Counted from the stretch's first letter, positions 11,102 to 23,723 are shown. The stretch is 64,000 nt of DNA from Trichodelitschia bisporula (GCA_010356995.1 ML996711.1:122526-186525); one strand, 5' to 3'. A program made the numbers and translations. Notes: generated by a model from the sequence alone, not told the origin.

Positions 11102-11570
11102 ATCCTTGTACGGCCCAGGTACTCGTCGTTTATTTCTCCGCTATTGTTGACCAGTCAAAGAACTAGGATTTATCACAGAAACAGGGAACTCTTTACAGAA
11201 CTAAATTTCAGCTCTTTTATTGGTCCATAATAGCGGAAAAGTGGGCGACGAGTTATCAGGCCTAGGGGCTTCAGGTGATCAGCCAGCTCCGGGTTGGGTG
11301 CTTCAGGCATCAAGGTCAGACGGTCTGGACTTTGCACCTCCCCTGCAGAGCGGACCCGCGGGACGGCTTCCCGATTAGGCTTAGCGCACCTGCACATCGG
11401 GGACTTGGCGCCCACACACACAAATCCCCTCCACGCAGATAGCTTGCCTCCATAACTCTGCAACCACACATCTCACTGATCGTTCTCCACTGCTGCTTCT
11501 ATACGTAATCTCCACTCGCATCTAGGTACGATACGAGTACCTGGGCATGTACCTGGGCCGTACAAGGGAT
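11102..11570. mobile_element. Foldback element family A, copy 1 (with GC-rich insert)
   Basis: The left end ATCCTTGTACGGCCCAGGTA and the right end CTGGGCCGTACAAGGGAT are inverted complements. The inner arm ACTCGTCG is mirrored by GGGCGACGAGT near 11244. Unlike the other copies (about 185-200 bp) this one is 469 bp because some 260 bp of GC-richer DNA separates the inner arm from the right end. Confidence 0.75.
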
Positions 11571-12546
11571 AAATGCATAAAATCAGTCGGCAGAAATGGC
11601 TGAACAGTATGACTACGCTTAAGCAGTTGATATATTTCCTTGATTTGATGCGAGTTGATAATCTCTCATAAGCTCATTGCGTATGGCAGTTATTTTAACC
11701 ACGTGGGTGTCTCAAGTTTTCTAAGGCGTGCGTCCAGTAGCTCCTGAAAAATATTGAGGAGACTAAGTTTCCCTCTTAAAGCTCAAGCTCGGCATCACAC
11801 AATTCAGCGATGCTTCGGAAGTAAGATCAAAGTCTTGAGATCAACCAAGAAACCGATGGATTCGCCCAACACAATCCTAAAATGCCCACCTTATGCGCCC
11901 TCCAATCAGGGTGTGCTGACAATTGCACAACCATTATGCTTTCTTTTTAAAAAGTATAAAATTAAAATGCATGCGCACTCGCCCACTTCATATTCTGATT
12001 TATTACTGGATGCCTTTGGTTGGGTCTGGCTGGCATGCTGTGTACCTCAAGCTTATCATTTGAAAGTGCGTGTTTTAAATGTGTACCGATAGCCCAGGGA
12101 AATGGGCCAATTCCATGGCCTCGGGACTAACTCCTAGTAAAGTGATGCACTTACCAGGCGACTTGGGTTGTGTAAGTTCGGGGCAAATGCAGTACTTATA
12201 ATGGAACAATCTTGAAAGGCCGCATAGAAATCTTTGATAGTCCCGCAAGCGGCATCTCAGCGGTTTGGCTGGCGGCCAGCTATGTTGAGGGGTACTACCT
12301 CGTGCCTGCAACGCTAAATCAGTTCTATACCCAGATATCTGAAACCCCTCCAAATGTCAAAGTGACTGTAACAGTCTGCATAAATTGTTCTGGGGATTTA
12401 ACATGGCCTTCGAATTGAAAGGATGTACTCCGGACTCAAGAACATGAGGGATCTCGGACTGGGTACGCGTACATGATTGTCTGGGCAGGTGTGCTGCCCT
12501 GAGTTAATGAGACAAGAGGAGGCTGGATTTCGTGGCTCTGGCTATT

Positions 12547-12736
12547 ATCCCTTGCACGGCCCAGCACTGGCCCAGGTGCTCGTCGCCCACGTTCCCGCTC
12601 TTATGGACGAGTCACAGAGGTAGTATCTGTTGCAGAGAGAAGAAAACCTAAAAGATTCTTTTAGGTTCACACTTGGTCCATGATAGCTGGTACGTGGGCG
12701 CCGAGTACGTGGGTCAGTACTTGGGCTGTAAGGGAT
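12547..12736. mobile_element. Foldback element family A, copy 2
   Basis: 190 bp. Starts ATCCCTTGCACGGCCCAGCA and ends ...TTGGGCTGTAAGGGAT. The internal arms CAGGTGCTCGTCGCCCACGT and ACGTGGGCGCCGAGTACGTG pair with a few mismatches. No ORF. Confidence 0.8.
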
Positions 12737-15700
12737 ATGGGCCAAGTTTGAAAGGTTTATTGTGTGTTCGTAGTTTGCCCATCGGGAACTAGTAAATGTA
12801 TATAGAATTCAAGATGCACTCTGCCTGTTCGCTTCAATCTGTTACTACAGTAATCTGCGCAACCCGTCTTCTAGCGTATATACCCATGACGATCTGTTAT
12901 GCATGCGCCTGAAAACTAGATAGTCGGACCCATCAAATCCATGCAATCTTTGCCTTGAAATGGTAATAGGCCGACCTTATGCACCCCACTAATTCTTCGT
13001 AAGAAAACCGTTCTGTGCACTCTGCCGTGAGACATAATTGTAAAAAGAAGGGTGCTTTATTTGTTCGTTGTACTCAAACCGTGCTTCCGCACCAGTGGTC
13101 CATCATAAAAAGATCCTGACTCATCTGCCTGGTGTCTAACCGCATAATCCTTACAGACGCTTTAGCTAAAGACCCAACTGCTCTTCTTCCAAAAGCTTTA
13201 GCCATACGCTGGGCTTTTCTTAGCCCCTGGATTTCAATAGTAAATCTGAGCGTTCAGTTGGCTAGGATGCCTGCGTGCATTGCAACGAGGCGGAACGGTG
13301 TTGTACCTGACTTTCCCATTATATGTTAAGACGAGAGAGATACTGATTGATGTGAGATAGCCGGTGAGTACAAGGCACGCGCTGTTATCGGCTAGATGCG
13401 GGGCGTGATTGATAAAGTCCTCATTTGCTGGAGTTGTAGAATAAGATCTGGGGATATGTATGATGCTTGTTCATGGAGATTACTCTTAACTAGCCAGATA
13501 GAAATTTTGGCTACCTTATTGAGCCTTACACACGAGGCGAGGAACTCAAGAGCCGGAGTGTGCAGCTGTCAGTTTCCTAATTAGCTCCTTCAAAACGGCA
13601 GCAGGGCCATTAACTGCCGAAATGAGCGCATCCATAAGTACAAGCCTTGTGGCAAGACTCCTGCCATGTTCGAGGCCCTTCGGGATTTCAATCTGTAAGA
13701 AGGCCATTGTGCGCACATCTCAAAAAGCTTTGCTTATGTGGGTCCTACTGGAGGTATCAGAGACCTATCTATGGCATTCCGTTGTGTTGTTATTCTAATA
13801 CCCCGAGAGGATAGAAAAAGAAATATCACCCAGAGGCTGCTTTTTTGTGCTGATCAAAACGTCCGCAATGACTGCACAACCGCAACGAGCCATAGATAAA
13901 TGCGCCAGCTTCGCGTACAGATATGTTTAGCTATCATTACTACAGTTAAGAAGTTTATCGAATTCACCGTGCCGTGGCTAGCGGATATTCTTTCGGTAAG
14001 CGTAATGCACATAACGCCTTTAGTCACATAACGCGGGTGTGTGCGGACAGCAATGGCGAATTGAATCTGCCTCGACGAGACAAGGAACAATCTATCTGGC
14101 CTACTGCGCCAATGAGGAAATTCGTCACTGAAGTGGCGAAATTCTTTTTCCGCACTGGATGTAATAGAGCTGCATCCAGGGCCTAGCACAGTGTCAATAA
14201 TCATGGCAGAAGAGGCTTAACCTCGCAAGACTGCAGCTTAACGAACCCCCCTTTCTCAACGAAGTGGTGGACCTGGTAGAAGGGGACGAATCTGATCGGC
14301 TAGTGATCAATCTTTATCTACTTTTCACGAGGGATTGATGGTTCGGCTTGCAGTTTGCTGACTCTGTCGACAAATGTCTGCAGCAATCCGACTGAGTATA
14401 CCAAGGCATAAAACTGTACCCATGCCCTTTACCGGGCCAAGCTCCCGTTGAATATTCCCATAACCGGTAGATGATGAAGGCCGCCTCCGTCATATTTTCG
14501 CCCGCTATGGAGAGGCTGGTTTTGCAAAGAAGGCAATGTCTTTGGCCTTATGTTTGCATACTGAATGGATCCTCCCTCTAGACAGTTGTTCCACATTCAT
14601 CGTCAGAATAACCAGCGCGGTAGCAATTTCAAATTCGCCCCAGTTTACAGAGTGCTTGACCATTTGGTAGCGCTAAAGCTGGGATGGCTTGTACATCAGA
14701 CTTTGAAAAATTCGAACTATATATACCTTAGAAACGTCAAATATATACCGGGGATACACATGTCCAGAACCGGCTACCAATGAAGTGGAAGCCAAGACCA
14801 ACCAATAGCTTCTTTACCTATGATTTCGGGTAGGCTGAGAGCTGAATATGGAAATTGAGTACAAGTGCGTTACGCCAAAAAGGGGTGCATGCAATTCACT
14901 TATGCGACTATTAAAGGCTGTAATATTACCCCAGTTACCCTGAAGAGCATCGATAGTGACATCCACTCTGAGAAATGTAAGGAACGCTCAGAAAATTGGA
15001 AAGGAATGGAAAGAACGACATTCAATTGGTCCGTAGGAATCTGAAGAAAAATACCACAGGGCGATTGTGGACATGATGGCTATGGCTTGCACAGCTGGGG
15101 GACTCAAGCTGTGGTTCAAAAGGGGCTTGGGCTGGCCATGACGCAAATGTTAACGTAAATTAGCGGACCAATCAAGCGAGCAGAGCTTGTTGCAAAACGG
15201 ACCTGTAATTAAATTGTTCTCTCCAGTTGGTGCACCAATTAGCATGAATTCCAGCTAAAGTGCATTAAATATTTGACGTCAACCTTTGAGTTATTGCGCA
15301 TTCACGTGCATGATAGCTTTTTTTGGCTTGTAACAGACTCCATGAGAGAGTTATTTGAAAGTTTTATTTCTCTAGGGCACACCCAAAAAAGCTACTTATT
15401 ATGTACAAAAGGCCAAGACAGAATCGCATCACTGTATTTAGGAGCTTCTCCCGCATCGTTCAATTACTCAGCTTTTCAGCCGAATAAATCAATTTGCTGC
15501 CGGAATGGCTTCCGACAGGACGAAAAAGACCGAAGGCCTGCCCAATAGCAGAAGCTCTAGTAACAACCCTTCCAGTTTATGATTTGGAAGACTCCCGGGC
15601 TTTGAGTCATTGCCTGGCATTGCTTGCGTTCTAGTGTTTGCATTGCCTAAAATCCACAATGCCCATGTGCATCATTATATATACTAAGTTATGGCGCCGC

Positions 15701-17403
15701 CCATCTAAAATTTTCTTTTGGAGGTGGTGTTCTCCTCTATTGCATACCGGGAGGCCTTTCCAGCAAGACAACACCTTGATCACCACTGCTGTGAATAAAG
15801 ATAATTTCAACTTCCATCAGCTTTTCAGCTGGAACATCTTGGGTGTACGCGTAAAAAGGCTTAGCTGCTACTGTAAGCCTATATGTCCGCCTCTAAATTC
15901 CATAAAATTCTTTACAAGCAGGGCAGCTTAGAACTCTTTTATTTAATGTGCGCAGCTGCCTCTACCTCATAACTGACCCACATGTCTCTCCGGACTGCAA
16001 GGACATATATCCGAAATGTCCCGTTTAAGTATTTAGACCATACCATCAGCTCTTCACGGAACAGTAGACAAATACATAAAAGAAATGGTGTATAGTATGC
16101 GATATTGAGGTGAACAGCTCGGCCCGGCAAACCATTGCAAGAATACATAATCATGGGTTATGCCCACGTGTCGTAGGTTTGCAGTGGAAATTGTCGAAGA
16201 GCATTCAAGTTTGAGCAAAGATTGATGGCGTACTGGCCCACTTAGCGCATTAAATATTCCAAAAGTCAAGACCTCGGCACTATCGTTGCATCCACGCATT
16301 CAAAATTTGGACAGCAAATTGAGGGACAGGTTACTAGAACCTCCTCCATTTGACGAGAACCTGGTCTTGTATTGAGCCTGATGACTGGCTGGTATTGCCC
16401 CCTAAGACCTTCTTTTGATTGGGTGCCCAGGGCGTGCGTACGTAGAGTAATAGCTTTCTTGGGCTTCTGAAAACGGATATATGCTCCTAGCAACAAATGG
16501 CGGTTTTTACAGACTTAAGGTTATGCTCCAGGCAGTGGTAGGGCAAAGCCGACCTTGTTACATATTCTGTTAGCAACTGGGACCATGGCAGTTGCGAGTG
16601 GCTTACTCTGTTGAGTGTCAAGTTCTTTCGTCAAGCATATTATTAGTAAATCAATCCACACCCCTCTCTACCGCATGGAATTGCGCGCTCAAAACAAGTT
16701 TAACAAATTAGGCATGACACAATTCCAAGGACTGCTTGGGAGTTACATTAGCTCCTTTCCACCCAGCCCGTACAAAATATTGTAGTTCAACAGTGAAGTT
16801 CCCCGCAAATGTATTGAGCCATGTTTGTCTTTTAGTCGTTTGGGCCCTGAAAGAAATTTCAATAAGTCAGGTCAGCACAATTGACAGGCGGGCATTTTCT
16901 TGAGCCTCTTGTATCTCATTGCGCTGGAATGAGGTGAATCCAAGTTTGCATGCCAGGAGGTTGCCTGAGTCATTTTCGAATCTGTTTTCAGTGGGGACGC
17001 AATAAATATAGAGACAGTTATTGGAAGTGGAAGGGCCTAATATGGGTGATTTAGTGCAGCTACCAAAATCTCCAGTGCCAATTGAGACAATGCACGGGCA
17101 CTGTGACAACGTTAGAAATCCGCGCCCATAATGTCAGTCCTCTCAGGCCTGGCACATATATTGAGATTTCCATGTAGAATTAAAGGGACGTTAAGAGCAT
17201 ACCAAATGTGTGTTTTACATCTCACGTGTGTGGGAAATAAATGCCCTAAGCTGGCACAGCAGTCAAAAAAGAGGGAGGCTGAAAGAAAGCTGATAGCTAC
17301 ACTTCTGGTACTTTTGAGTACACAAGCTACCGTCGCCTTTTTAAGATCTAATGCTGGCTGTTACAGATCTGGTAGGTATGGCTGGGACCTATCAGTACCA
17401 AGT

Positions 17404-17572
17404 ACTGCGGGCGTCCTCGCAGACGTCTTCGCTGGTGTCCTAGCTAGGATCCTCAATACTTGCGGACCAATCAAAGGGAATAATACTTTTAACAAAAGCT
17501 TTTTGGAAAGAAAGCATGCTCTTTGAATGGTCTTCTAGTTACGAGGACGCCAGCTAGGACGCCCGCAGCATA
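17404..17572. mobile_element. Foldback element family B
   Basis: The left arm contains TGCGGGCGTCCT followed by CGCAGACGTC and GCTGGTGTCCTAGCTAGG. The right arm AGGACGCCAGCTAGGACGCC followed by CGCAGCA is its imperfect inverse. The inner parts GGACCAATCAAAGGG and CTTTGAATGGTCT also pair. Length about 169 bp, no ORF. It does not share ends with family A. Confidence 0.65.
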
Positions 17573-19367
17573 AAGGAAAAGGATCCTAGGCCCGGTGCTC
17601 TAAGTTCAGAAAAGAGGAGGTTGTAAGTTCAAAGACGTTCCCATCCTCTCAAATTCCGATGTTGGTACGTAAGCTGAGAAAGACCTCCAGCTAGAGCAGA
17701 GGCAAATCACCAGAGAACCTTCGATAACCCAGCTCCTATATATTTCTGGGTTTTCAATGCCCTGTAGGACGCATTGGGGGCACACCCCAAGTGCTCGAGG
17801 TAAACATCTCACATAGAGACTTTCAAATTCTGGCATCACTTAGAGAACTTAAAAGCACCCCCCACAAGATCATATCTAATATAGGCATCGCAGTACGCAC
17901 ACCGTTACATTTGCTCCACATGGAAGCGCATTTCAAATAACACAAGCTCATTAGACTCAGTACTTTAACCATGATACTAAGAAAATTTTAAAATTTGCAC
18001 TTTCTTAACACTTGTTCCACTAGTTCCCGTGCTTCTGACGAAAGAATATCAAACTTGTTGTTTATTCAAAATGGTCCAATGTTTTAGATCGTCTAGAGAT
18101 GGACGCGTCCCTGAAATCTTTACAACTGTACCAGTAGCAAAAGATACTGCTAAACTGTAAATTTAACTTGGCCGCATGCAATGGAGCCAATAGTTGACTA
18201 AAAATCATTTAATTTAAGCTCATTTCTACCCATTTACATCGCTGGGGAGATATGTGGGTGTAAATTGGATCCAAGCTTTTGAAGGCAATTTGTGGTATAT
18301 CTACTAATTAACTTGATTAGGGGTACGCTGGTGCTTTGCCCCTCAAGCATAAATATCGTTGGTTCAAAGGTACTGTAGCAGCTTTATGTGCTTTCAGCTA
18401 TCTTCTGCAGCCTCATATCGTCGGATCTAGCCTTAGTGCGGGAGTACTACGGCCATTACACCGGGACGCGACGGCGGCTATGCTCTATTAGTGACAGTAG
18501 GGAATATGGGGGCTGGTGACCTAAAGGAACGACCGTCTATAAGACGTAGTACCTAGAAAGAATTCGGCCAGTATGCGCTACCGGCTCATACATAGCTACT
18601 ATTGGCCAAGAGGCATTTTACGCTTTCTTAATGCCGGTTCATTAGCTTGCCGCAGTATCAGTAGTTTTTTGTTTAGTAAAACATTTTGAATGCCTCGATA
18701 AACGCATCACATTTAGTCCATCGGCAATGATAGTCCAGCGCTTGAAGGTTACCGTACCTAGCTAGGGCCTTTTAAGAGCAAAACTGGACGGCATAAAGTG
18801 TCATGGCTCATGGTCGGTAGGATGCCTGAGGCCACGACTGATCGTCAGGGTCGCTTGCGCCACCACTGTGGCTGTGGCTGTGTGGCTAGTGCGGGCTAGC
18901 GCCTCGCTTAGCCCCCACACTCCCACACCGTGATTGTGTTTGGCTTTGCCATCCTCTTCCTCTCTTTCCTCTGCATCTGATATTTACAATCATCCATCTG
19001 CATCCAGAGCTTCGTGCACACTTGCAGTGACCGTGACATAAAGTATATCATCTAACTTAGGTACGGCTCCACTCAGTGATCTCAAGCACTTGCATAAAAC
19101 ACCCAAAATTCATGCTACACATCTTCCATGCACAGCCTGACAGCTTGAATGATAAAAAGACAGGACTTTGAAAAATGTCTCATGAAATACTAGTAGCTCG
19201 CTTACATCCAGCATACGTGCTTTGCAGTTAAACAAAAATTTCTCCTGTACCTCGGGCCAATTAAAATACCGCTCTGCTCCCGGGCGAACATTTCGACCCT
19301 TCAGTTGCCTTGATGCACCCTTGGGAAAGTTGGTATCTCACTGCAAAGTGCGGACACTCGCCCTAGT

Positions 19368-19550
19368 ATCCCTTGTACGACCTAGGTACTCGTCGCTTAC
19401 GTCCCAGCTATCATGGGCCAATTCAAGGGCTAGAATCTAGTTCTGTAAAGGTTCTCTGCTTCTGCAACGAATCCTACCTCTTTGAGTGATCCAGGATAGC
19501 GGGTGCATAGGCGACGAGCACCTCGGTCTGTCCCTGGGCCGTACATGGGA
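19368..19550. mobile_element. Foldback element family A, copy 3
   Basis: 183 bp. Starts ATCCCTTGTACGACCTAGGT and ends CCCTGGGCCGTACATGGGA. The inner arms ACTCGTCGC and GCGACGAGCACC are inverted. The centre contains AGAATCTAGTTCTGTAAAGG, similar to the centre of copies 1 and 4. Confidence 0.8.
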
Positions 19551-20068
19551 CAAGTATTCTGACTGGTGAGAGGAAATGAATTTACATATGCGGTAACTAT
19601 CATAGAGCTTATGTGCGTTTATATGCTTCGCAGCTTCGATGCAACTTGGCTCTTAGAGGACTTTTTTTTACCCACCCCTCCTGGTCAATGCTAAAGACAA
19701 GATCAAACCTTTAAAGTTCACGTGCCAGTTACGATGCATTCAAGCGAACGTAGGGGATTCCAAATGGATTTACATCACTGTGCGCAACAATAAGATGAGT
19801 AGTTGAGACATTATTTGCTCGACACACTCATGATAGAAAAGTGCCTTTGGATTCCCAAAATCAGCGTGTACCGCAATGCCAGGAACCTTCATTATTGATC
19901 GGTCCTTATTCCTCAATGAAATTAGAATTTGAATCTTTGATTAGCTAGCTATGGGCGTGTATGGCACATGTGCACGGCGGGCTTTGGAGTGCGCGCGGAA
20001 TATTCCCTGTTCCTGTGTTAGGCTTGAAAGAAGTCACACCAATCCTAAAGGCTCATCTACTTTACGCT

Positions 20069-20265
20069 ATCCCTTGTACGGCCCAGGTACTGGCCTAGGT
20101 ACACGCCCAGGTACCTGCCCAGGCACAAATCTCTGTCATTAACCAATTAAAGAGCTAGAATTTGTTACAGAAACTGATAGTTCCTAACAGAACTAGACTC
20201 TAGCTCTTTAATTAGTTAATGACAGCGATTTGGGCCTGGGCAAGTACCAGGGCCGTACAAGGGAT
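20069..20265. mobile_element. Foldback element family A, copy 4 (best-preserved hairpin)
   Basis: 197 bp. Starts ATCCCTTGTACGGCCCAGGT and ends CAGGGCCGTACAAGGGAT. The inner arms CTGTCATTAACCAATTAAAG and CTTTAATTAGTTAATGACAG form a long stem around AGAGCTAGA. Nearly the whole element can fold on itself. No ORF. Confidence 0.85.
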
Positions 20266-21036
20266 TTCGGAGCATGGACTAAATCATGGTCGGACTAGTT
20301 TTCGTCACCATGCTACCCCGAATCCTGGAACTTTTCTTCATCATATATCATTTGACACGCACTCTTCCCGTTCATTGAGCTGCGGATAAGCGGATAATGA
20401 TCATATCGCTTAAGGTTGGGATGTACTCAAGGAATGCGCCAAGCCTGCCGCTCTAAGCAGCAGGACTTAGGAGCCCCTTCCGAAGTTCATCACATAAAAG
20501 GGGACTGAATATCCTTTTTGCTCCTTAATGTGTATCGGTAGGCACTGAGTTTGTGGACTGGCGAGGTAGCAAGTCGGAGAATTCTGACAGCTGGCGACTT
20601 TCAAGGTGGGATGATCTGTCAAACAACCATTTCATGGTGGATCGGTAGGCAAGCTGCTTGCAGGATGGCAAACGTAACTTAGCAGAAGTAACAGCACACG
20701 TAAAAGCCAATTGGAGAGACGTAGATGCAGAACCGTTACCTAGCGACTTGAAGAATCCATGACCGAGCGCGAAATAAGGGCATAGGCCCTATCGAGATCT
20801 GGAAGTCAGAGCGAGTCACGATTGGAGCACTGTCTCAAAAACCAGCATCACAGGAATTAAAATTGAGCTTGATCTCGCTGAAAACGCCTAAACTCAAACA
20901 GAGCCACAGATCCACCCACGCCCGGTACCCCGGGGCACCCAACCTCAACGCCCGACTCCCAACTCCCCACCATCATGGCCACCACGAGCTTCAGCCATCA
21001 ATCATGATCTCGTCAAAAAACACCCTCAACGCAGCT

Positions 21037-22528
21037 CTACTCCTCGAATTTCCTGGACATACAGTCCACAACCTTGGTGTAGAACTTAGCGGCGCTGCTG
21101 CGCGGGAACGCTATCTCCTCGGTCAGGTAGTCAGGCAAGATATCAAGCAAGTCCTGATCATTCATCGCGTCAAATAGTGGCGTGTACGCAAACTCTGCAT
21201 CCTCATAGCTCGTCGGACCAGGCGTGCCTGCCACGGCGGACGTCTGGTGCGAAACCGTAAGGTAGAAGCGAAGCGCTGAGCGGTTAGCTGGTGCCAGTAA
21301 GCAGCGGAGGCAAAAGACTCACTCCCGTTCCGCCCCGTCTGAATGCAGTCGTATGTGTCCTCGTCCGCTTCGCGCTGAATACCCCGGATCATCAGACCTG
21401 TGAGGTCACTGTACAGGTCCTCCTTGAGCTTCAGGAGTTTCACCTCCTCACTCTTCGCTGCTACCGCTGTAGCGACAGCCTGGTTCGCGCGCACTTTGAC
21501 TGCGCTGCCTGGCATCTTGGCTGGTGGCTCGGAGGCGGCACGAGCGGTCGACAGCTTCGCGGTGAGTGCCCGAATTTCGTTACGGGAGTCTTGTAGCGAT
21601 GCGGAAAGGGCCTTGGACTCCGCTGTCAGCCGCGCATTCTCAGCTTCTTGGGCAGCAAGCTTAGCACGAAGCGTCTTGACCTCTGTATTGGTCTTGCTCT
21701 GCGCGGCGAGCTCCCGCTTCAGGGCGGCAATGACCTCGTCTTGGTCTACCCGAGTCAGCAGTGTACGAAAGGAGGTACAGTGAGCCTACCCTTGGCCTTT
21801 TGCTCGGTCGCCTTGCGCAGCTTCTCAAAGTTGCTCTGTGCCTCCACCACGCTTGCTTCACGTAGTGCCTTGTATTTGCCCTCCAGCGCCTCGTACTTCT
21901 TCGTCATGTCGCCGAGGCGCCGGCGCAAGCCTGGGTCGCGCTCGCTGTCCGATGCGCTACCCTGTCGTCGATGTCGAATCTGCGCCAGTGGATCCGGTTG
22001 CCGGGAAGCGGAGCGGGCGCGGGCAAGCACGGGACGCGGCGGTGGCAGCGGTGCGACAATGGATTCTTCTTCTACCCTCAGCAAGTCCCTCTCCTCGACA
22101 TCCATTGCCTCAGGCTCCGGCTCCGGATCGCGCTCGACGGTCGGCGCGCGTTTTCGCGCAGGCGCAGCTCTTATTTTCGCTTTCGGAGGCGAGGCATCAT
22201 CGACGGGCTCCTTTCCTTTGCGCCCGCGCTTTGGCTTCGGCTCCTCCTTTTCCTCTTCCTCCTCCTCACGCTCGGCAAGCGCTTTCCGAGCCTTTCCTTT
22301 AGGCGGTGCCTTCGCGGCAGGCTTCTTCGCGACGCGGTTTTGTGCGGCGGTGACCTTGGCCTTGGTTGCCGTGGAGCGCTTCGCGCCGGGTTTGCGGTTC
22401 TCGGACTGCGAGTCGGGAGTCAGGACCATTTCGGCGTCGGAGCGGACAAATTCGTCTTCGGAGCCGGAGTCAACCATTTTAGAGAGCGAAACTGCCTGCT
22501 TAAGCAGCTTGGGATGTTTGGGCGGCAT
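21037..22528 (-). CDS. pcs1: Pcs1/Csm1-type monopolin subunit
   Basis: Kinetochore-associated monopolin subunit needed for correct attachment of sister kinetochores. Exons on the minus strand: 22528-21790, 21745-21323, 21275-21037; introns of 44 bp (GTAGGC...GTAG) and 47 bp (GTGAGT...TCAG). The total is 466 residues. The N-terminal half is disordered and charged: a run of acidic residues (EREEEEEEKEE), Lys/Pro-rich tracts and KRGRKGKE. Residues about 205-330 form a coiled coil (DMTKKYEALEGKYKALREAS, later LRAKLAAQEAENARLTAESK). The C-terminal globular Csm1 domain begins at about residue 360 with LYSDLTGLMIRGIQ. It continues DTYDCIQTGRNG, crosses the last splice into TLRFYLTVSHQT and closes with DLLDILPDYLTEEIAFPR and AAKFYTKVVDCMS. 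These motifs are diagnostic. Confidence 0.93.
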
Positions 22529-22763
22529 TGCGATTGCGATTGCACGCGAGGCTTAGGTTCTTGGGTGGTGGGAGTTTTGCGATGGTGCTGGGGGAGGTGT
22601 AAACAAAGACGCGCACGGGCTGCGGGCGGCTCGTCGCGTCTCGGCGGCATTGATGTGGGGGTTAGGGTCACATGACACGTGCACATAAGACGACATGACG
22701 ACGTAGACTCGATACTGTAGAGGCTCATTCTACAGTTGCCAGTGTGAAATCATCTCTGACCGC

Positions 22764-23621
22764 CTACTCGTCTCCTTCTATAATATTCCGTTCTTTCGTG
22801 CGTTGCTGGAGCATGCACTTCGCCCAGAAGAATTGAATGGCCTCCAGGTACACCCTCCGATTGCCACGCATATGCGATACGTGTTTGGTACCCACGAAGC
22901 ACATCTGCTCAACGTCCCACCCAGCAGCACGCGCCGCCACTGCATGCTCCTCGACATCACTGACTTCCACCAGCGTGTCGCCGTCCGAGTAGATGTACAG
23001 ACGCGTCATGTCCAGCGAGACCAGGGTCGTGTCGTTGAGGCTGCTCCGAATCGATTCGATCATGTCCTTCATACCGAAGAGATGAGCCATCCAAGCGCAG
23101 AAGATGAGCATGTAAGCGAGGATAAGACTGAGAGGACCGAAGACGGCACCCTTTGGCATGACCTGCACGATCGCGTCGCGGGTGCTGGCGAGGCGTGCTT
23201 TGCCCGGGCTGCTGTCGAGAACCATGGTGATGGCAGAGAAGGGAGCATGCGTGTGCATACGCAGAGCTTTTGCGATTATGCAGAAGTTGCGTGCGCCGCC
23301 GTTGGAGAAGGCGTGGACGAGGATGCGAGAGTCATTGCGAAAGGCCTGCAGGATCGTGACCGCAGCCTCGAGGCGGTGGCGCTGGTTGCTCTCGGTCCGG
23401 AGGAAGATGTCACGAGCCGGGCAAGTGACCAGGAGGATCGGGGTGTTTGGAAATATCATGTCGTATGCCGATGTGTACTTTGCAATGTAGCGCGATGAGG
23501 CCCCCATCCAGGTGAGAAGGAGTATCAAAGTAGGCGCCTTGGTGGGGATGCCAGGGCGCAGTGGCGGCTTGTCGCAGTAATAGACGGACGGGGCCACCTT
23601 CTGAAACCCCGGAACCGGCAT
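22764..23621 (-). CDS. DUF829 (TMEM53/PaxU-like) alpha/beta-hydrolase-fold protein
   Basis: Single-exon protein of 285 residues if it starts at MPVPGFQKVAP (23621); an in-frame ATG at 23723 would add 34 residues without family support. The DUF829 signatures are TLILLLTWMGASSRYIAKYT, the AYDMIFPNTPILLV strand and HAFSNGG, whose serine sits at the nucleophile-elbow position of alpha/beta hydrolases. One hydrophobic segment (FGPLSLILAYMLIFCAWMAH) may touch a membrane. The C-terminal part has LYIYSDGDTLVEVSDVEEHA and the VGTKHVSHMR histidine region expected of the fold. Relatives include animal TMEM53 and fungal PaxU, named from an indole-diterpene cluster; no other cluster gene is nearby. Biochemical function is unknown. 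Confidence 0.85.
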   Translation of the reverse strand: MPVPGFQKVAPSVYYCDKPPLRPGIPTKAPTLILLLTWMGASSRYIAKYTSAYDMIFPNTPILLVTCPARDIFLRTESNQRHRLEAAVTILQAFRNDSRILVHAFSNGGARNFCIIAKALRMHTHAPFSAITMVLDSSPGKARLASTRDAIVQVMPKGAVFGPLSLILAYMLIFCAWMAHLFGMKDMIESIRSSLNDTTLVSLDMTRLYIYSDGDTLVEVSDVEEHAVAARAAGWDVEQMCFVGTKHVSHMRGNRRVYLEAIQFFWAKCMLQQRTKERNIIEGDE

Positions 23622-23723
23622 GATGAGGATGGCTTTGCAAAATTGGTAGTGTGGATAGTTGGATGGTGTTGCATTTATAGCGTTGGAGTTGGCTGTTTGA
23701 ATGGAGCGTACCTGCATCGGCAT

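Larger units (their letters stand above)
10228..20868. other. Gene desert of about 10.6 kb, AT-leaning and repeat-bearing
   Basis: No ORF over about 130 codons occurs, none has family motifs, and no spliced gene could be assembled. Base composition is visibly more AT-rich than the flanking gene blocks. The only ordered structure I find is four copies of one foldback element (11.1, 12.5, 19.4 and 20.1 kb) and a single foldback of another type (17.4 kb). The rest may be decayed transposon sequence, but no reverse transcriptase or transposase motif survives. Confidence 0.7.

Noticed and set aside
22764-23621. PaxU-like gene as part of an indole-diterpene cluster
   Set aside because: No prenyltransferase, terpene cyclase, P450 or GGPP synthase is found in the window; DUF829 proteins are widespread outside clusters.
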